Part shown: piece by piece, positions 1 to 8,524 of the stretch | How positions within the stretch are numbered: the first letter of the stretch is position 1 | Layout: each line of letters begins with the position of its first letter | Origin: Paraburkholderia acidicola | GTDB lineage: Bacteria; Pseudomonadota; Gammaproteobacteria; Burkholderiales; Burkholderiaceae | Direction of reading: 5' to 3' | NCBI RefSeq assembly: GCF_002362315.1 | Contig: NZ_MTZV01000004.1 | Span: forward strand, 434,001 to 498,000 | DNA length: 64,000 bases | Notes under the pieces: generated by a model | Seen by the model: only the letters and a program-made list of their open reading frames with translations | What the model was told of the DNA's origin: nothing | The model's database searches: none | Position numbers and translations under genes: made by a program

Positions 1-244
1 GTGTGAAGCTCGCAATGTCTTCACCGCCGCTTAGCGCAAGCGTGCTGTCCTCGACGAAACGACCCTGCTCCCAGCGGTAGATCGGTGCGCCCGTATCGCT
101 GTCGCCGCCGTTCATGTGCGCGGGCGTGTCGGCGACGTCTTTCGAAAGCTGCGGAATCGCCAGATACTGGTGCCCGCCGGTCGTATAAGGCAACACAGCG
201 CGAGCGCCGTTGGTCGGCAAACGTTGGTGTTCGGTCAATAACAT
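1..244 (-). CDS. EAR/EPTP-repeat-like protein, partial (3' part outside window)
   Basis: This partial minus-strand reading frame starts at an ATG complementary to 242-244 and runs off the left edge. A GAGGA-type ribosome site lies about 10 bases upstream. The first 80 or so residues have no signal peptide. They contain a block reading YLAIPQLSKDV, then MNGGDSDTG, then IYRWEQGRFVE and a GGED turn. That pattern resembles the EAR (EPTP) repeat, where a short beta strand is followed by IY-W and F-hydrophobic motifs and the repeats build a beta-propeller. It lies 46 bases downstream of the MFS transporter on the same strand, so co-transcription is possible. Its role is unknown, and the repeat assignment is by eye from one repeat only. 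Confidence 0.5.
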   Translation of the reverse strand, partial: MLLTEHQRLPTNGARAVLPYTTGGHQYLAIPQLSKDVADTPAHMNGGDSDTGAPIYRWEQGRFVEDSTLALSGGEDIASFT

Positions 245-290
245 GGTGGGTTGATTCCTCAATGCGGGTTAGGCGAAAACACGCGTGAAC

Positions 291-1520
291 CTAGCGCGGT
301 CTCACCACATCGACCGTGGCGTACGCGAGCGCCGCCACTAAAGTCGGTACGGCCACGATGACGAACATCGTCTGCGGGTGGGTATCGATGGACAACAGGT
401 GCGCGCCCAGAATCGGTCCGAGCATCGATCCAATCCGCCCTGCTGCGAACATCCATCCCGCTCCGGTTGCCCGTACGCGCCGTGGATAAAGTTGCACGCA
501 CATCGCCGGTGTGTTCTGCTGACCACCGATCGCAAGCGCGCCAGCCAGAAAAAGCATCGCCCACAACGTAGCGGCCGAGCTGAAAAACTGCCCAATAAGC
601 GCAATGCATAGCGCACCCGTGGCGATCATGAAAGCAACCAGTTTGAAGACACCCAGCTTTCGAACCGCTAACGTCGAGAGCAGCGCACCGGTCACGCCGC
701 CGAGGTTGAGAAACACGCCGCACAGTGCCGCCACGCCCGGTGTCATCCCCGATCGCACGGCGATCATCGGAATCCAGCTCGTCAATAGATACGTCACCAG
801 CAACATGCAGAAGATGCCCGTCGCAAGGAACGCGCTGGCGATAAGCCGTCCTTCCGCGAACGCGCCAAGAAACGCAACCTGCCAGCGGACTGCCGATTCA
901 GCGACGACACCCTGCTGGCTCACCGTTTCTCGCATCGTCAACGACAGCGGAGCGGCGGCCAGCAACAGCACACCGGTACCTAAAAACAACGGCCGCCAGC
1001 CTTGCGCGTAAAGCAGCGCGGTCACCGCGCCACCGACAACCGCCCCAAGCGGGTAGCCGACAAACATCAGCGTCACCGCCGCGCTGCGTCTCGTTGCACT
1101 GAAGTGTTCGGCCACGAGCGGGACCACAGCAGTCAACACACCGCCCAACGCGAATCCCGACACAAAGCGAAGCAACCCGAAACCGCCGAACGACGATGCA
1201 CGCGAACAGAGAATCGTGGCGATGCCCGCAACCACTAGCGAAGCGACAAGCGTGCGCGTACGTCCGAGACGATCGGCGACCGGTCCGAGCACGACACCAC
1301 CCGCCATCGACCCTGCCAGCCCCGCTGTGAAAACGCGACCCAGCCCCATCGGCGTGAGATGCAATTCGCCGGAAATAAGCGGCGCCAGAAACGACACAAT
1401 GAACATGTCGTAACCGTCGATCATCACCAGAATGCACGCCACAATGATCGGCACGAGATTCGAAGCACTGACAGACGGCGATGAATCGACCTGCTCGACA
1501 AGCTGCTGACTTCTCAACAT
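291..1520 (-). CDS. MFS aromatic acid:H+ symporter family transporter
   Basis: This 409-residue inner-membrane permease has about 12 hydrophobic segments. The first helix carries the DGYD motif (residues about 36-39) that is typical of the aromatic acid:H+ symporters (PcaK, BenK, GalT group). The cytoplasmic loop GPVADRLGRTRT matches the MFS signature between helices 2 and 3. The ATG start has an excellent GGAGGAG site. It lies 164 bases downstream of the class II aldolase-fold gene in a minus-strand series that also has a ring-cleavage dioxygenase. The likely job is proton-driven import of an aromatic acid, such as a gallate- or protocatechuate-like compound. The exact substrate is inferred from the neighbours only. 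Confidence 0.85.
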   Translation of the reverse strand: MLRSQQLVEQVDSSPSVSASNLVPIIVACILVMIDGYDMFIVSFLAPLISGELHLTPMGLGRVFTAGLAGSMAGGVVLGPVADRLGRTRTLVASLVVAGIATILCSRASSFGGFGLLRFVSGFALGGVLTAVVPLVAEHFSATRRSAAVTLMFVGYPLGAVVGGAVTALLYAQGWRPLFLGTGVLLLAAAPLSLTMRETVSQQGVVAESAVRWQVAFLGAFAEGRLIASAFLATGIFCMLLVTYLLTSWIPMIAVRSGMTPGVAALCGVFLNLGGVTGALLSTLAVRKLGVFKLVAFMIATGALCIALIGQFFSSAATLWAMLFLAGALAIGGQQNTPAMCVQLYPRRVRATGAGWMFAAGRIGSMLGPILGAHLLSIDTHPQTMFVIVAVPTLVAALAYATVDVVRPR

Positions 1521-1684
1521 CGTCTCCTCCGGGCGCTTGCTTTTATCGGCGTGTCTTCACCGTGAAACGATGGTATCCCGCGGGTTCTCGTGCGATCAAT
1601 TGCATGGACCGGGGTTATTAATTTGTTATCGCAATCAGCGGGGAATGTGTGTCGGGGAATGGCAATCGGTACGCGCGGTGTGAC

Positions 1685-2509
1685 TCAAAGCCGGTAAGAC
1701 GGGTCGACCTTATCGACCTGTCTGAGCAGCGCGTCGAGCACGTCCTGCCCAGCGCCATAGCGCGGATCGAATTGCAATGAGGCGCTGGTCGAGAGAATCG
1801 CGATGTCTTCCGCGATCAGTCGTCTCGGTCCAAGGGCAGCGGAAGCGAGCTGGATTTCGCAGGCCCGGTTCAATGTCCACAACAAGCTGAACGCTTGCGC
1901 GATCGTGCTGCCGATCGACAGCAGACCGTGGTTGCGGAGGATCAGCAGGCGCCGCTCGCCAAGACTTGCGAGCATTCGCGGGCCTTCGTCGGGTCGCAGG
2001 GTGATGCCTTCAAACTCGTGATAGGCAACCTTGTCGTGCAGTTGCGCCGAGTAGAAGTTCGAGTTTTCCAGGCCGCTCACCGAGCACGCAACGGCCAAAC
2101 CGGCCGTCGTATGGGTATGCATCACGCAATGCACATCGGGTAACCCGCGGTGAATGGTCGAATGCACGACGAAGCCCGCCGGATTCACGCCATAGTGCGA
2201 ATCTCCGACTGCGTTGCCGTCGAGGTCGATCTTCACAAGGTTCGAGGCCGTGACTTCCGAATAGTGAAGCCCGAATGGATTGATCAGAAAGTGTGACTCT
2301 GGACCGGGGATGCGAACCGTAATGTGGTTGTAGATCAGTTCGGTCCATCCGAGCATCGCGAAGATGCGGTATACGCCGGCTAGCTGGACTCGCAGGTTTT
2401 GCTCGTCGTCGGCAGCGGCAGAGCTGGTTTCGCCCGGCTCCAATAGACCGTTTGTCAAACCGGTAGCACTGTGGTCCTGTACATCTTGCCGCTCCTGGAC
2501 AATCTGCAT
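1685..2509 (-). CDS. Class II aldolase/adducin family protein
   Basis: This 274-residue cytoplasmic protein has the class II aldolase fold. Its metal site is visible as HTH at residues 131-133 and RNHG with His194. The catalytic acidic residue of true aldolases such as fuculose-1-phosphate aldolase aligns by eye with Gly112 in NPAGFVVH. Retro-aldol chemistry is therefore doubtful. Some members of this fold decarboxylate dihydroxy-aromatic acids (PhtC, 3,4-dihydroxyphthalate decarboxylase), which would suit the gene context. The ATG has a GGAG site 6 bases away. It lies 84 bases after the extradiol dioxygenase and before the MFS importer. The fold is sure and the reaction is not. Confidence 0.85.
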   Translation of the reverse strand: MQIVQERQDVQDHSATGLTNGLLEPGETSSAAADDEQNLRVQLAGVYRIFAMLGWTELIYNHITVRIPGPESHFLINPFGLHYSEVTASNLVKIDLDGNAVGDSHYGVNPAGFVVHSTIHRGLPDVHCVMHTHTTAGLAVACSVSGLENSNFYSAQLHDKVAYHEFEGITLRPDEGPRMLASLGERRLLILRNHGLLSIGSTIAQAFSLLWTLNRACEIQLASAALGPRRLIAEDIAILSTSASLQFDPRYGAGQDVLDALLRQVDKVDPSYRL

Positions 2510-2593
2510 GTTGAACTCCGTGTATCAACAGTGATATTTCGATCCGATCGGGTGGCGTCTCAGCGAACCTCGCTAACCACTAAAGCGCAGAAA

Positions 2594-3568
2594 CTATTCC
2601 GCACCCGTACCCACGCCGCCCGCCACGACCATTCCATAGCCGATACCGTACTCAAGCGCCGGCACATAGATCTGCCGGCGCACCGGAGCGCTTTGCAACT
2701 GGCGATACGTGCTCCAGCCCGCTGTCCAGGCATTGAGTTCCATCGCACCAATGCCGGCTTCCTCGATCACGCTATCCGTTGCCCAGTTGTCGACCACCGA
2801 GATATCCGTTCCGCACATCAAATCCATGAATCGCTCATCGAATGCTTCATTCAAGCGGATGTCGCGCACGGTCCTGCGTCCGTCGATCAACATGTTTGCG
2901 CCTTCTTCGTGCATCGACTTCAGCTTGTCGAACCACGCGTCGCTCGACATTCCGCTGTCAGGTCCGGACATCTGCCACGCCTCGACCTCAGGCGACCCGC
3001 TTCCCAACGCCGGGTAATAGCGCGTTGGATGATGCGACAGGCCACCCGACGCAATCACGAGGATGCGTGCATCGACGCTGCTGAATATCTCGCCCAGCGC
3101 AACGCCCAGAAGACGGGCGCGCCCAAAAGAAAGCATCGGCGCTGCGATAGCGTTTAGAAATATGGGGATGACCGGGTACCGATCGAGCGATCCGCACAGA
3201 CGATGAACCGGCTGCGAAAACGCGTGATCGACTTTCATCCGATGGGAAACCGCGGGATCGAACCCGCGCGCCATCAATGCCTGAACGATTGAGAGAACCG
3301 TCTGCCGGGGCACGCGAAACTCGCCGCCGAACCCACCTACATCCGCTACCGCGCTCGCCTCCAGGCCCACGCAATACGACGGCATCAGCGAGTAGTGGAA
3401 GCCGGCGAAGTGGTCGGATGCAAACACGACCACCAGTTCGGGATCGAAGCTCGCCACTTCCTGCGCCGTTCGCTCATAGAGCGAAAGTATTTCGGGCTCG
3501 CGTTCGGGCGCTTTCGCACGAATCAAGGTGATGGGCGAATGCGACACGCAGATCAGCATGGCAGTCAT
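2594..3568 (-). CDS. LigB-type extradiol ring-cleavage dioxygenase (MhpB-like)
   Basis: This 324-residue protein belongs to the LigB/MhpB superfamily of Fe(II) extradiol dioxygenases, which open catecholic rings with O2. Catalytic histidines are visible at positions equal to E. coli MhpB: His115 in MKVDHAF and His179 in GGLSHHP. The N-terminal ICVSHSP and the FASDHFAGF stretch complete the metal and substrate region. The length matches MhpB (about 314) and is shorter than gallate dioxygenase (about 420, a LigB-LigA fusion). The gene lies 22 bases after cytochrome b561. With ligJ and ligK nearby, the substrate could be a trihydroxybenzoate or protocatechuate-like acid, but 2,3-dihydroxyphenylpropionate-type substrates are not excluded. 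The start may be Met1 or Met4; neither has a strong ribosome site. Confidence 0.85.
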   Translation of the reverse strand: MTAMLICVSHSPITLIRAKAPEREPEILSLYERTAQEVASFDPELVVVFASDHFAGFHYSLMPSYCVGLEASAVADVGGFGGEFRVPRQTVLSIVQALMARGFDPAVSHRMKVDHAFSQPVHRLCGSLDRYPVIPIFLNAIAAPMLSFGRARLLGVALGEIFSSVDARILVIASGGLSHHPTRYYPALGSGSPEVEAWQMSGPDSGMSSDAWFDKLKSMHEEGANMLIDGRRTVRDIRLNEAFDERFMDLMCGTDISVVDNWATDSVIEEAGIGAMELNAWTAGWSTYRQLQSAPVRRQIYVPALEYGIGYGMVVAGGVGTGAE

Positions 3569-3590
3569 GGCGATTTCTTGACGGAAGACG

Positions 3591-4190
3591 TTAGCGTCTC
3601 GTTACACCAGTTCTTAGGGTCATGCGCGCTAACAGGTCGACTCGCTGTATCAACTGGTGATAGAGAACCGCGAGTAGGTGTCCGGCAATCAAGGCGTAGG
3701 TCGCCCATGCGAGCAGCGCATGAATCTGGCCACCGAGGTGCGCAAGCCAATGGCTCTCGGGCACGACGGCAGGCACGCGAAACAGCCAGAACCAGTTCAC
3801 CGCGTGACCCGCGCCGTATGAGTTCAGATAACCACTGACTGGCATGGCGATCAGGATCACATACAGCAACCCGTGCCCGATGTGGGCCAGTGTTCGCTCA
3901 AAAGATGGAATGGATTCAGGTAGCGGCGTCGGCGCATTCGAGAGACGTGTGAACACCCGGATCAACGTCAGGAGCAGCACGGTAAGGCCAATCGATTTAT
4001 GCAGATTGAACCATCCCTCTCTTGCCGGATTGTGCCGGTCAAGTTCGGTCATGTACCACGCTAACGGAATAACGACGAACATGCACAACGCGGTTAGCCA
4101 ATGCAGTACGCGCAATGGGAGACCGTAGCGCAATTTGCCTTCGGGCAGGGCAGGTTGCGTGGAATTCGCGGGTAGTGGTGTAGTGAACAT
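3591..4190 (-). CDS. Cytochrome b561 family protein
   Basis: This 199-residue inner-membrane protein has four main hydrophobic helices. Histidines His30 (RVLHWLTA), His64 (FNLHKSIG), His157 and His171 (QIHALL and AGHLLA) are placed as expected for the two b-heme sites of the bacterial CybB/b561 family. The start has an AAGG site. It sits between a GlcG/HbpS-like protein (37 bases upstream) and the extradiol dioxygenase (22 bases downstream), so it is very probably co-transcribed with both. It may pass electrons between the quinone pool and a periplasmic partner; why that is useful beside a dioxygenase is not evident. The family call is firm and the partner is unknown. Confidence 0.88.
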   Translation of the reverse strand: MFTTPLPANSTQPALPEGKLRYGLPLRVLHWLTALCMFVVIPLAWYMTELDRHNPAREGWFNLHKSIGLTVLLLTLIRVFTRLSNAPTPLPESIPSFERTLAHIGHGLLYVILIAMPVSGYLNSYGAGHAVNWFWLFRVPAVVPESHWLAHLGGQIHALLAWATYALIAGHLLAVLYHQLIQRVDLLARMTLRTGVTRR

Positions 4191-4227
4191 AAGAGCGCCT
4201 TGTATTGAATCGCGGCCACGTCAATGG

Positions 4228-4830
4228 TTACTTCAACTGGTCCTTGATGCTGTCAAGTCCGGCGCGCGCACAAGCTTCATCTTTATCGGAGACATCGGCG
4301 CCCCCTACCCCAATGCCACCGACGACGACGTCGCGACTGACAATAGGAAGTCCACCGCCCAACGCCAGAATCTCCGGATCAATCGCGGGCGGCGGATGAC
4401 CAGAAGCGGCAGCGTGCTTCGCCATGTCACCGGTGCTGACGCCGAGCGCAGCCGATGTGTATGCCTTGCGTCGGCTGGTGCTGATGCTAATCGGCCCTGC
4501 GCCATCGCCTACCAGAAACACACGCGTTATCCCTTCTCTGTCGACGATGCTAACCGTCACGTGATAACCGTCTCTGTCGCAGGCAGTGAGCGCGTTTTGC
4601 GCGGCCTTGATCGCGACTTCGACTGGAAGGGGTCCAACGCTCAACGGATCGGTACCGGCGGCGGCAGCGCTCATGGCTACCGCGATGCCCACCAGGGCGG
4701 CGACAGTCGAGCCAATGACGCTACGCATCCTGCTCGACAGGGTTGCACCAGACTGCATACCGGAAACGGCCTGGGTACAGGCGCGTGCATCAATCGTCTC
4801 GCGAGGTAGCGATGGCTCTTTCATCAACAT
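4228..4830 (-). CDS. GlcG/HbpS (DUF336) family exported protein
   Basis: This is a GlcG/HbpS-fold protein of about 200 residues, a family that includes extracellular heme-binding HbpS and the PduO C-terminal domain. The core motifs are VSIVDREGITRVFLVGDGA, the RRKAYTSAALG helix, and the glycine-rich end of the fold, GGGLPIVSRDVVVGGIGVGGA. A hydrophobic stretch, IGSTVAALVGIAVAMSAAAAG, looks like a late signal peptide, so the protein is probably periplasmic. I chose the ATG at 4830 because AGGG lies 8 bases before it; an in-frame Met 24 bases further upstream has no better support. Being 37 bases from cytochrome b561, it may be that protein's heme- or substrate-binding partner. Confidence 0.8.
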   Translation of the reverse strand: MLMKEPSLPRETIDARACTQAVSGMQSGATLSSRMRSVIGSTVAALVGIAVAMSAAAAGTDPLSVGPLPVEVAIKAAQNALTACDRDGYHVTVSIVDREGITRVFLVGDGAGPISISTSRRKAYTSAALGVSTGDMAKHAAASGHPPPAIDPEILALGGGLPIVSRDVVVGGIGVGGADVSDKDEACARAGLDSIKDQLK

Positions 4831-5009
4831 GATTTTCCCTGGTTGTTGTCGCAACGATCCGGTGAACCTGCGGCCAGAGTATTCGCCCGGGAGACATTCC
4901 TCAATTGCCGTTTCGCGATCTACTAATTTGCGATCGAAATCATTGAGCGGGTCTGATTTCTCGATACACGGTTGATCTGATCCGCACGCTTGAAGATCAG
5001 TCGCAACAC

Positions 5010-6104
5010 CTAAAAGTGCGTCAGCACACCGATCCTCGCGAGAAACTGCGACGGCCCACTCGACGCCGATCCCGGATTGTTCAGGCCGTTGATCAAGGCA
5101 TTGGCACCACGGTTGGTGCGCTGATAGACGACGGTGGTGTAGACAGCGGTACGCTTCGAGAGCGCATACGACAGGGCCGACGACACTTCATGAACGTGGT
5201 TGTTATCGACCTCGGAATTTCCCTTCATGTACACGTATGCAGCACCTAACCCCCACGCCGGATCTATCTGCCAGAACCCACTGAGCTGCCCTTCCCATAC
5301 GGCTCCACCGTTCGCCCCGTTATGAATCGCGGTGAAGAGCGCCGCCATCGTCAACTTACCGAGGTAATAGTGGGCACCCACGCCCCAGTTACGAATACTG
5401 GCCTCAACACCGGAAATGACATACTTGACGTTAGTGATGGCCGCATTGGCCCCAAACGATCCCCTTGCATAGTTCACTCCGAAGCTGGACCCGTTGTTCG
5501 ATCCAATCGATCCGGGAACCCCGCCAAAAGAATAAAGCGCACCACCGGAAAATCCATTCCACGCAGGCATCGCATACTTCACCGAGTTGGGAATCGCGGC
5601 GTTGAACCCCATGCGGTCCCAGTTGAACGACCCGGTCGGGTTGTTGGGAAGATTGAGCTTCGTAAACGGACCACCTGCTATGCCATAGGTGCCGTCATAC
5701 ATCTCCGAGCCGTCGTTGTGCCCGAGAAACACCGAGTCGACCATGAAGTCGCGCAGGTTGCCAAACGTCAACGTACCCAATCGATGGCTGTCGAAACCCG
5801 CCATCGATTCCCACGTGAACATGCTTTTGCCTTGCGGCCAACTCCCGGTTCCCAGTAAGTACTGGTCCTCAAGCTGGAAGATGAATGACGTGCCTTGCCC
5901 CAGGTCTTCCTTTCCCGTCAGAATGATCAGATTCGGGACATCGACACCATCGACAAACTGAACGTTGCCGTGTCCAGACGAATTGCTCACATAGGTCAAA
6001 CCGGCATCCAGCAAGCCTGACAACGACAGGCTGCTTTGCGCGAAGAGAGCGGAACTGCCCGTCGACAACGCAATTAAAGACGTCGTGAAAACTGCACGAT
6101 GCAT
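5010..6104 (-). CDS. Gram-negative general porin (Burkholderia type)
   Basis: This 364-residue outer-membrane beta-barrel has a cleavable signal peptide (about residues 1-22, ending in LFAQ). It starts SSLSLSGLLDAGLTYVSN and ends in the hydrophobic LTHF with terminal Phe, both typical of the Porin_4/Omp32 family. LGTLTFGNLRDFM is the usual loop-3 entry. The start has a strong GGAGGAG site. It is the first gene of the minus-strand aromatic series and lies divergent from the double-HTH LysR gene across 471 bases. By analogy with porins of aromatic clusters it may admit the acid substrate. A 179-base gap separates it from the GlcG-like gene, so a second promoter there is possible. Confidence 0.9.
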   Translation of the reverse strand: MHRAVFTTSLIALSTGSSALFAQSSLSLSGLLDAGLTYVSNSSGHGNVQFVDGVDVPNLIILTGKEDLGQGTSFIFQLEDQYLLGTGSWPQGKSMFTWESMAGFDSHRLGTLTFGNLRDFMVDSVFLGHNDGSEMYDGTYGIAGGPFTKLNLPNNPTGSFNWDRMGFNAAIPNSVKYAMPAWNGFSGGALYSFGGVPGSIGSNNGSSFGVNYARGSFGANAAITNVKYVISGVEASIRNWGVGAHYYLGKLTMAALFTAIHNGANGGAVWEGQLSGFWQIDPAWGLGAAYVYMKGNSEVDNNHVHEVSSALSYALSKRTAVYTTVVYQRTNRGANALINGLNNPGSASSGPSQFLARIGVLTHF

Positions 6105-6575
6105 ATCTCCTCCAATTATTCTTAATTAGATGTATCGATAACTCATGCAATGACGATTAAGGCGAACGCTTCAATCTCGACGTGAGTGCACCAAAGCTTG
6201 TGGGCGTCGATTTTTATCGTTATTTGGTCAGACGAATTCCCTTGCCAGTGACTGTTCGGGCGAGCGAAATCCTCCCGGTGGGGATCTCGTATCCGGACCA
6301 TCCGCTAGCGATCAGCCGCGTCGATACATGGAATGAAGCGACTCAGGTCGAGACGCAATCAACGGGCTAGACGGTTTCTCTACGGCTCAGCTTGAACGGT
6401 AGTGTAGTCGCGTCGAGACGAATCCTTGATTCTCTAAACAACTCTACTCATTGCCATTGCGAATCAGACTTCTAACGGGTTAGGCATCGGCTGCTTGTCG
6501 GGTACAGATGGAATCGTGTCGCCGATATAGAATCCTGTCATCCTCCATCGCAACGCGAAACCGGCTCACCTACCC
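6105..6575. promoter_or_regulatory. Divergent promoter region, porin / LysR
   Basis: This 471-base region contains no believable gene. It should carry the promoters of the porin-led catabolic series (minus) and of the LysR gene (plus). LysR regulators normally bind T-N11-A sites between divergent genes. Many such matches occur by chance and I could not pick a convincing operator by eye. Confidence 0.5.
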
Positions 6576-7814
6576 ATGCCCTCCGAGCTGATCAACCTTG
6601 CCCATTTGCGTACCTTTATGCGAGTGGCTCAGTACGGCAGCGCGACCAGAGCGGGTCAATCGCTTTATCGCGCGCAATCAGCAATCAGTCGGTCCATACG
6701 CACTCTCGAGGCGACGATTGGAGCGCCGCTATTTGAGCGGCGTGCTTCGGGCATGCTCCCTACGCGCACAGGTCAGTCCGTACTGCAACGCGCGGAGAAA
6801 GTCTTCGCGGAACTGGACACGAGCGCCAACGCGTCGTCGCTGCATGAATCTCGCGAGCACACGTCCTCATGTTGGGGAACACCGTCCTACCTGATGAACA
6901 GTCATCGTCTGCAACTCGTGGCAAGTCTTGGAAGACATCTCCACATGCCGACAGTGGCGAGAGCGTTCGGTGTCAGCCAGCCGGCCGTAAGCAGCGCGGT
7001 AAAGGCCGTGGAGACCGGTTCCGGTTTTCGCTTGTTCGACCGTACCGCCATGGGCTTAAAGCTCACTGTCGAGGGCGAGGCATTCATCCTTCGCATCCGG
7101 CGCGCACTGAATGAACTGCGCCTGATTCCCGCAGATATCGCCGCGCTAGCGGGTAAGGTTGTCGGTGAGGTCAACATCGGCGCGTTGCCGCTTACGCGTA
7201 CTTCGATCCTCCCGGAATCTATCGCCAGGCTGCATGGCGCCTTTCCCGAAGTAGTGATCAGAACCGACGAGGGCTCATACGAAACATTGGTTGCGGATCT
7301 GCTCGCCGGTGACATCGATTTCATACTGGGCGCGTTGCGACCCGTCGAAAAAAACAGTGGGTTAAGCTGCGAAACGCTGATGTCAGAAGAGATGGTGGTG
7401 CTAGCCCGCAAAGGTCATCCGCTATCGGACATCCCGAACATCACGTTGGCGCAACTTGCCAATGCAAACTGGATCCTTCCACGCAGCCACTCGCCGGCAC
7501 GCGCCATGCTCGATAACGTGTTCGTGCAAAGCCAGCTGCGTTCTCCTGCACCTACGGTCGAAACCGGCGATCTCGCCCTCACGAGAGAACTACTGCTACG
7601 CACCGACATGATTGCGGCACTCTCTGCCCAGCATTGGGAGCACGAGCGTCAGTCGGGTTGCCTGGTCGCACTCGATCTGGCGTTACCCGCCACGCGACGC
7701 GAGATCGGCTTCACGTTCCGGGCAGACACACTTCCGTCGCCTGCCATGCAATGTGCCGTCAACGCGATCCGGGAAGTCGTCAACCTGCGGATGCCGCTAG
7801 CCAATCACGTGTGA
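6576..7814 (+). CDS. LysR-family regulator with two N-terminal HTH domains
   Basis: This 412-residue protein is about 100 residues longer than a normal LysR regulator. The extra length is a second winged-HTH. HTH1 covers about residues 8-67 (TFMRVAQYGSATRAGQSL, then SAISRSIRTLEATIGAPLF). HTH2 covers about residues 109-168 (TVARAFGVSQPAVSSAVKAVE, then FRLFDRTAMGLKLT). The two are joined by a roughly 30-residue polar linker. One LysR substrate-binding domain follows (about 195-405). The gene is divergent from the porin series and convergent with ligK, with 24 bases between the stop codons, so it is placed to control both sides. Both HTHs keep the usual hydrophobic pattern, so neither looks dead. 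Confidence 0.88.
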   Translation: MPSELINLAHLRTFMRVAQYGSATRAGQSLYRAQSAISRSIRTLEATIGAPLFERRASGMLPTRTGQSVLQRAEKVFAELDTSANASSLHESREHTSSCWGTPSYLMNSHRLQLVASLGRHLHMPTVARAFGVSQPAVSSAVKAVETGSGFRLFDRTAMGLKLTVEGEAFILRIRRALNELRLIPADIAALAGKVVGEVNIGALPLTRTSILPESIARLHGAFPEVVIRTDEGSYETLVADLLAGDIDFILGALRPVEKNSGLSCETLMSEEMVVLARKGHPLSDIPNITLAQLANANWILPRSHSPARAMLDNVFVQSQLRSPAPTVETGDLALTRELLLRTDMIAALSAQHWEHERQSGCLVALDLALPATRREIGFTFRADTLPSPAMQCAVNAIREVVNLRMPLANHV

Positions 7815-7838
7815 TCGCCGAAAAGATGAGCGCCGGCT

Positions 7839-8522
7839 TCAGTCGATATAGCGCAGTCCCGCTTGCGCCAGCGATTCGCGCATCTTGTACATGTCGAGAC
7901 CGAGAACACCCGATGCCAGCGTAGCGCGCTTCTGAACTTCGTTCGCTTCGCGCTCGGCTGCCCTGTCGAGTACCTCGTTGGCGAGCGCCCGAGGTACGCA
8001 CACCACGCCATCGCCGTCCGCGACGATGACGTCGCCGGGTGTGACGAGTGCGCCCGCGCATACGACCGGTACATTCACCGAACCCAGTGTTGCCTTGATC
8101 GTGCCTTTAGCAGAAATGGCCTTGCTCCAGACCGGGAAGTTCATGTCTTCGAGCGTAGCGACGTCACGCACGCCGCCGTCGATGACCAAACCTCTCGCAC
8201 CGCGCGCCTTGAAGCTCGTCGCAAGCAGGTCGCCAAAGTAACCGTCCGTGCATTCGGCGGTGATGGCTGCAACGACGACGTCTCCTGGGCGAATCTGTTC
8301 GGCGACCACGTGCATCATCCAGTTGTCGCCGGGATGCAGCAGCACCGTGACTGCGGTCCCGCTGGTACGCGCGCGAGAGAAAATAGGCCGCATATACGGC
8401 TTCATCAGACCCGTGCGCTTCATCGCTTCGTGGACCGTCGCCGAACCGAAGGAGCCGAGCTTTTCCGCCACGGTCTGGTCAGCGCGTTCGATGTTTCGAT
8501 ACACCACACCCAGTTCGTACAT
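7839..8522 (-). CDS. ligK: 4-carboxy-4-hydroxy-2-oxoadipate (CHA) aldolase, RraA-like
   Basis: This 227-residue protein is of the LigK/GalC/ProA family, class II pyruvate aldolases with the RraA fold. They split 4-carboxy-4-hydroxy-2-oxoadipate into pyruvate and oxaloacetate at the end of protocatechuate 4,5-cleavage and of gallate degradation. The family core is visible: the GDLLA segment, then [10 protein letters not shown] with Arg119 and Asp120 as likely substrate and metal residues, and [16 protein letters not shown]. Length is typical. It begins 2 bases after the ligJ stop, so the pair forms one transcript encoding consecutive reactions. RraA itself is excluded by the longer C-terminus and the partner gene. 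Confidence 0.88.
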   Translation of the reverse strand: MYELGVVYRNIERADQTVAEKLGSFGSATVHEAMKRTGLMKPYMRPIFSRARTSGTAVTVLLHPGDNWMMHVVAEQIRPGDVVVAAITAECTDGYFGDLLATSFKARGARGLVIDGGVRDVATLEDMNFPVWSKAISAKGTIKATLGSVNVPVVCAGALVTPGDVIVADGDGVVCVPRALANEVLDRAAEREANEVQKRATLASGVLGLDMYKMRESLAQAGLRYID

Positions 8523-8524
8523 GA

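Noticed and set aside
6182..6370. 62-residue plus-strand frame in the porin/LysR region
   Set aside because: No ribosome site, signal or domain; treated as promoter region.
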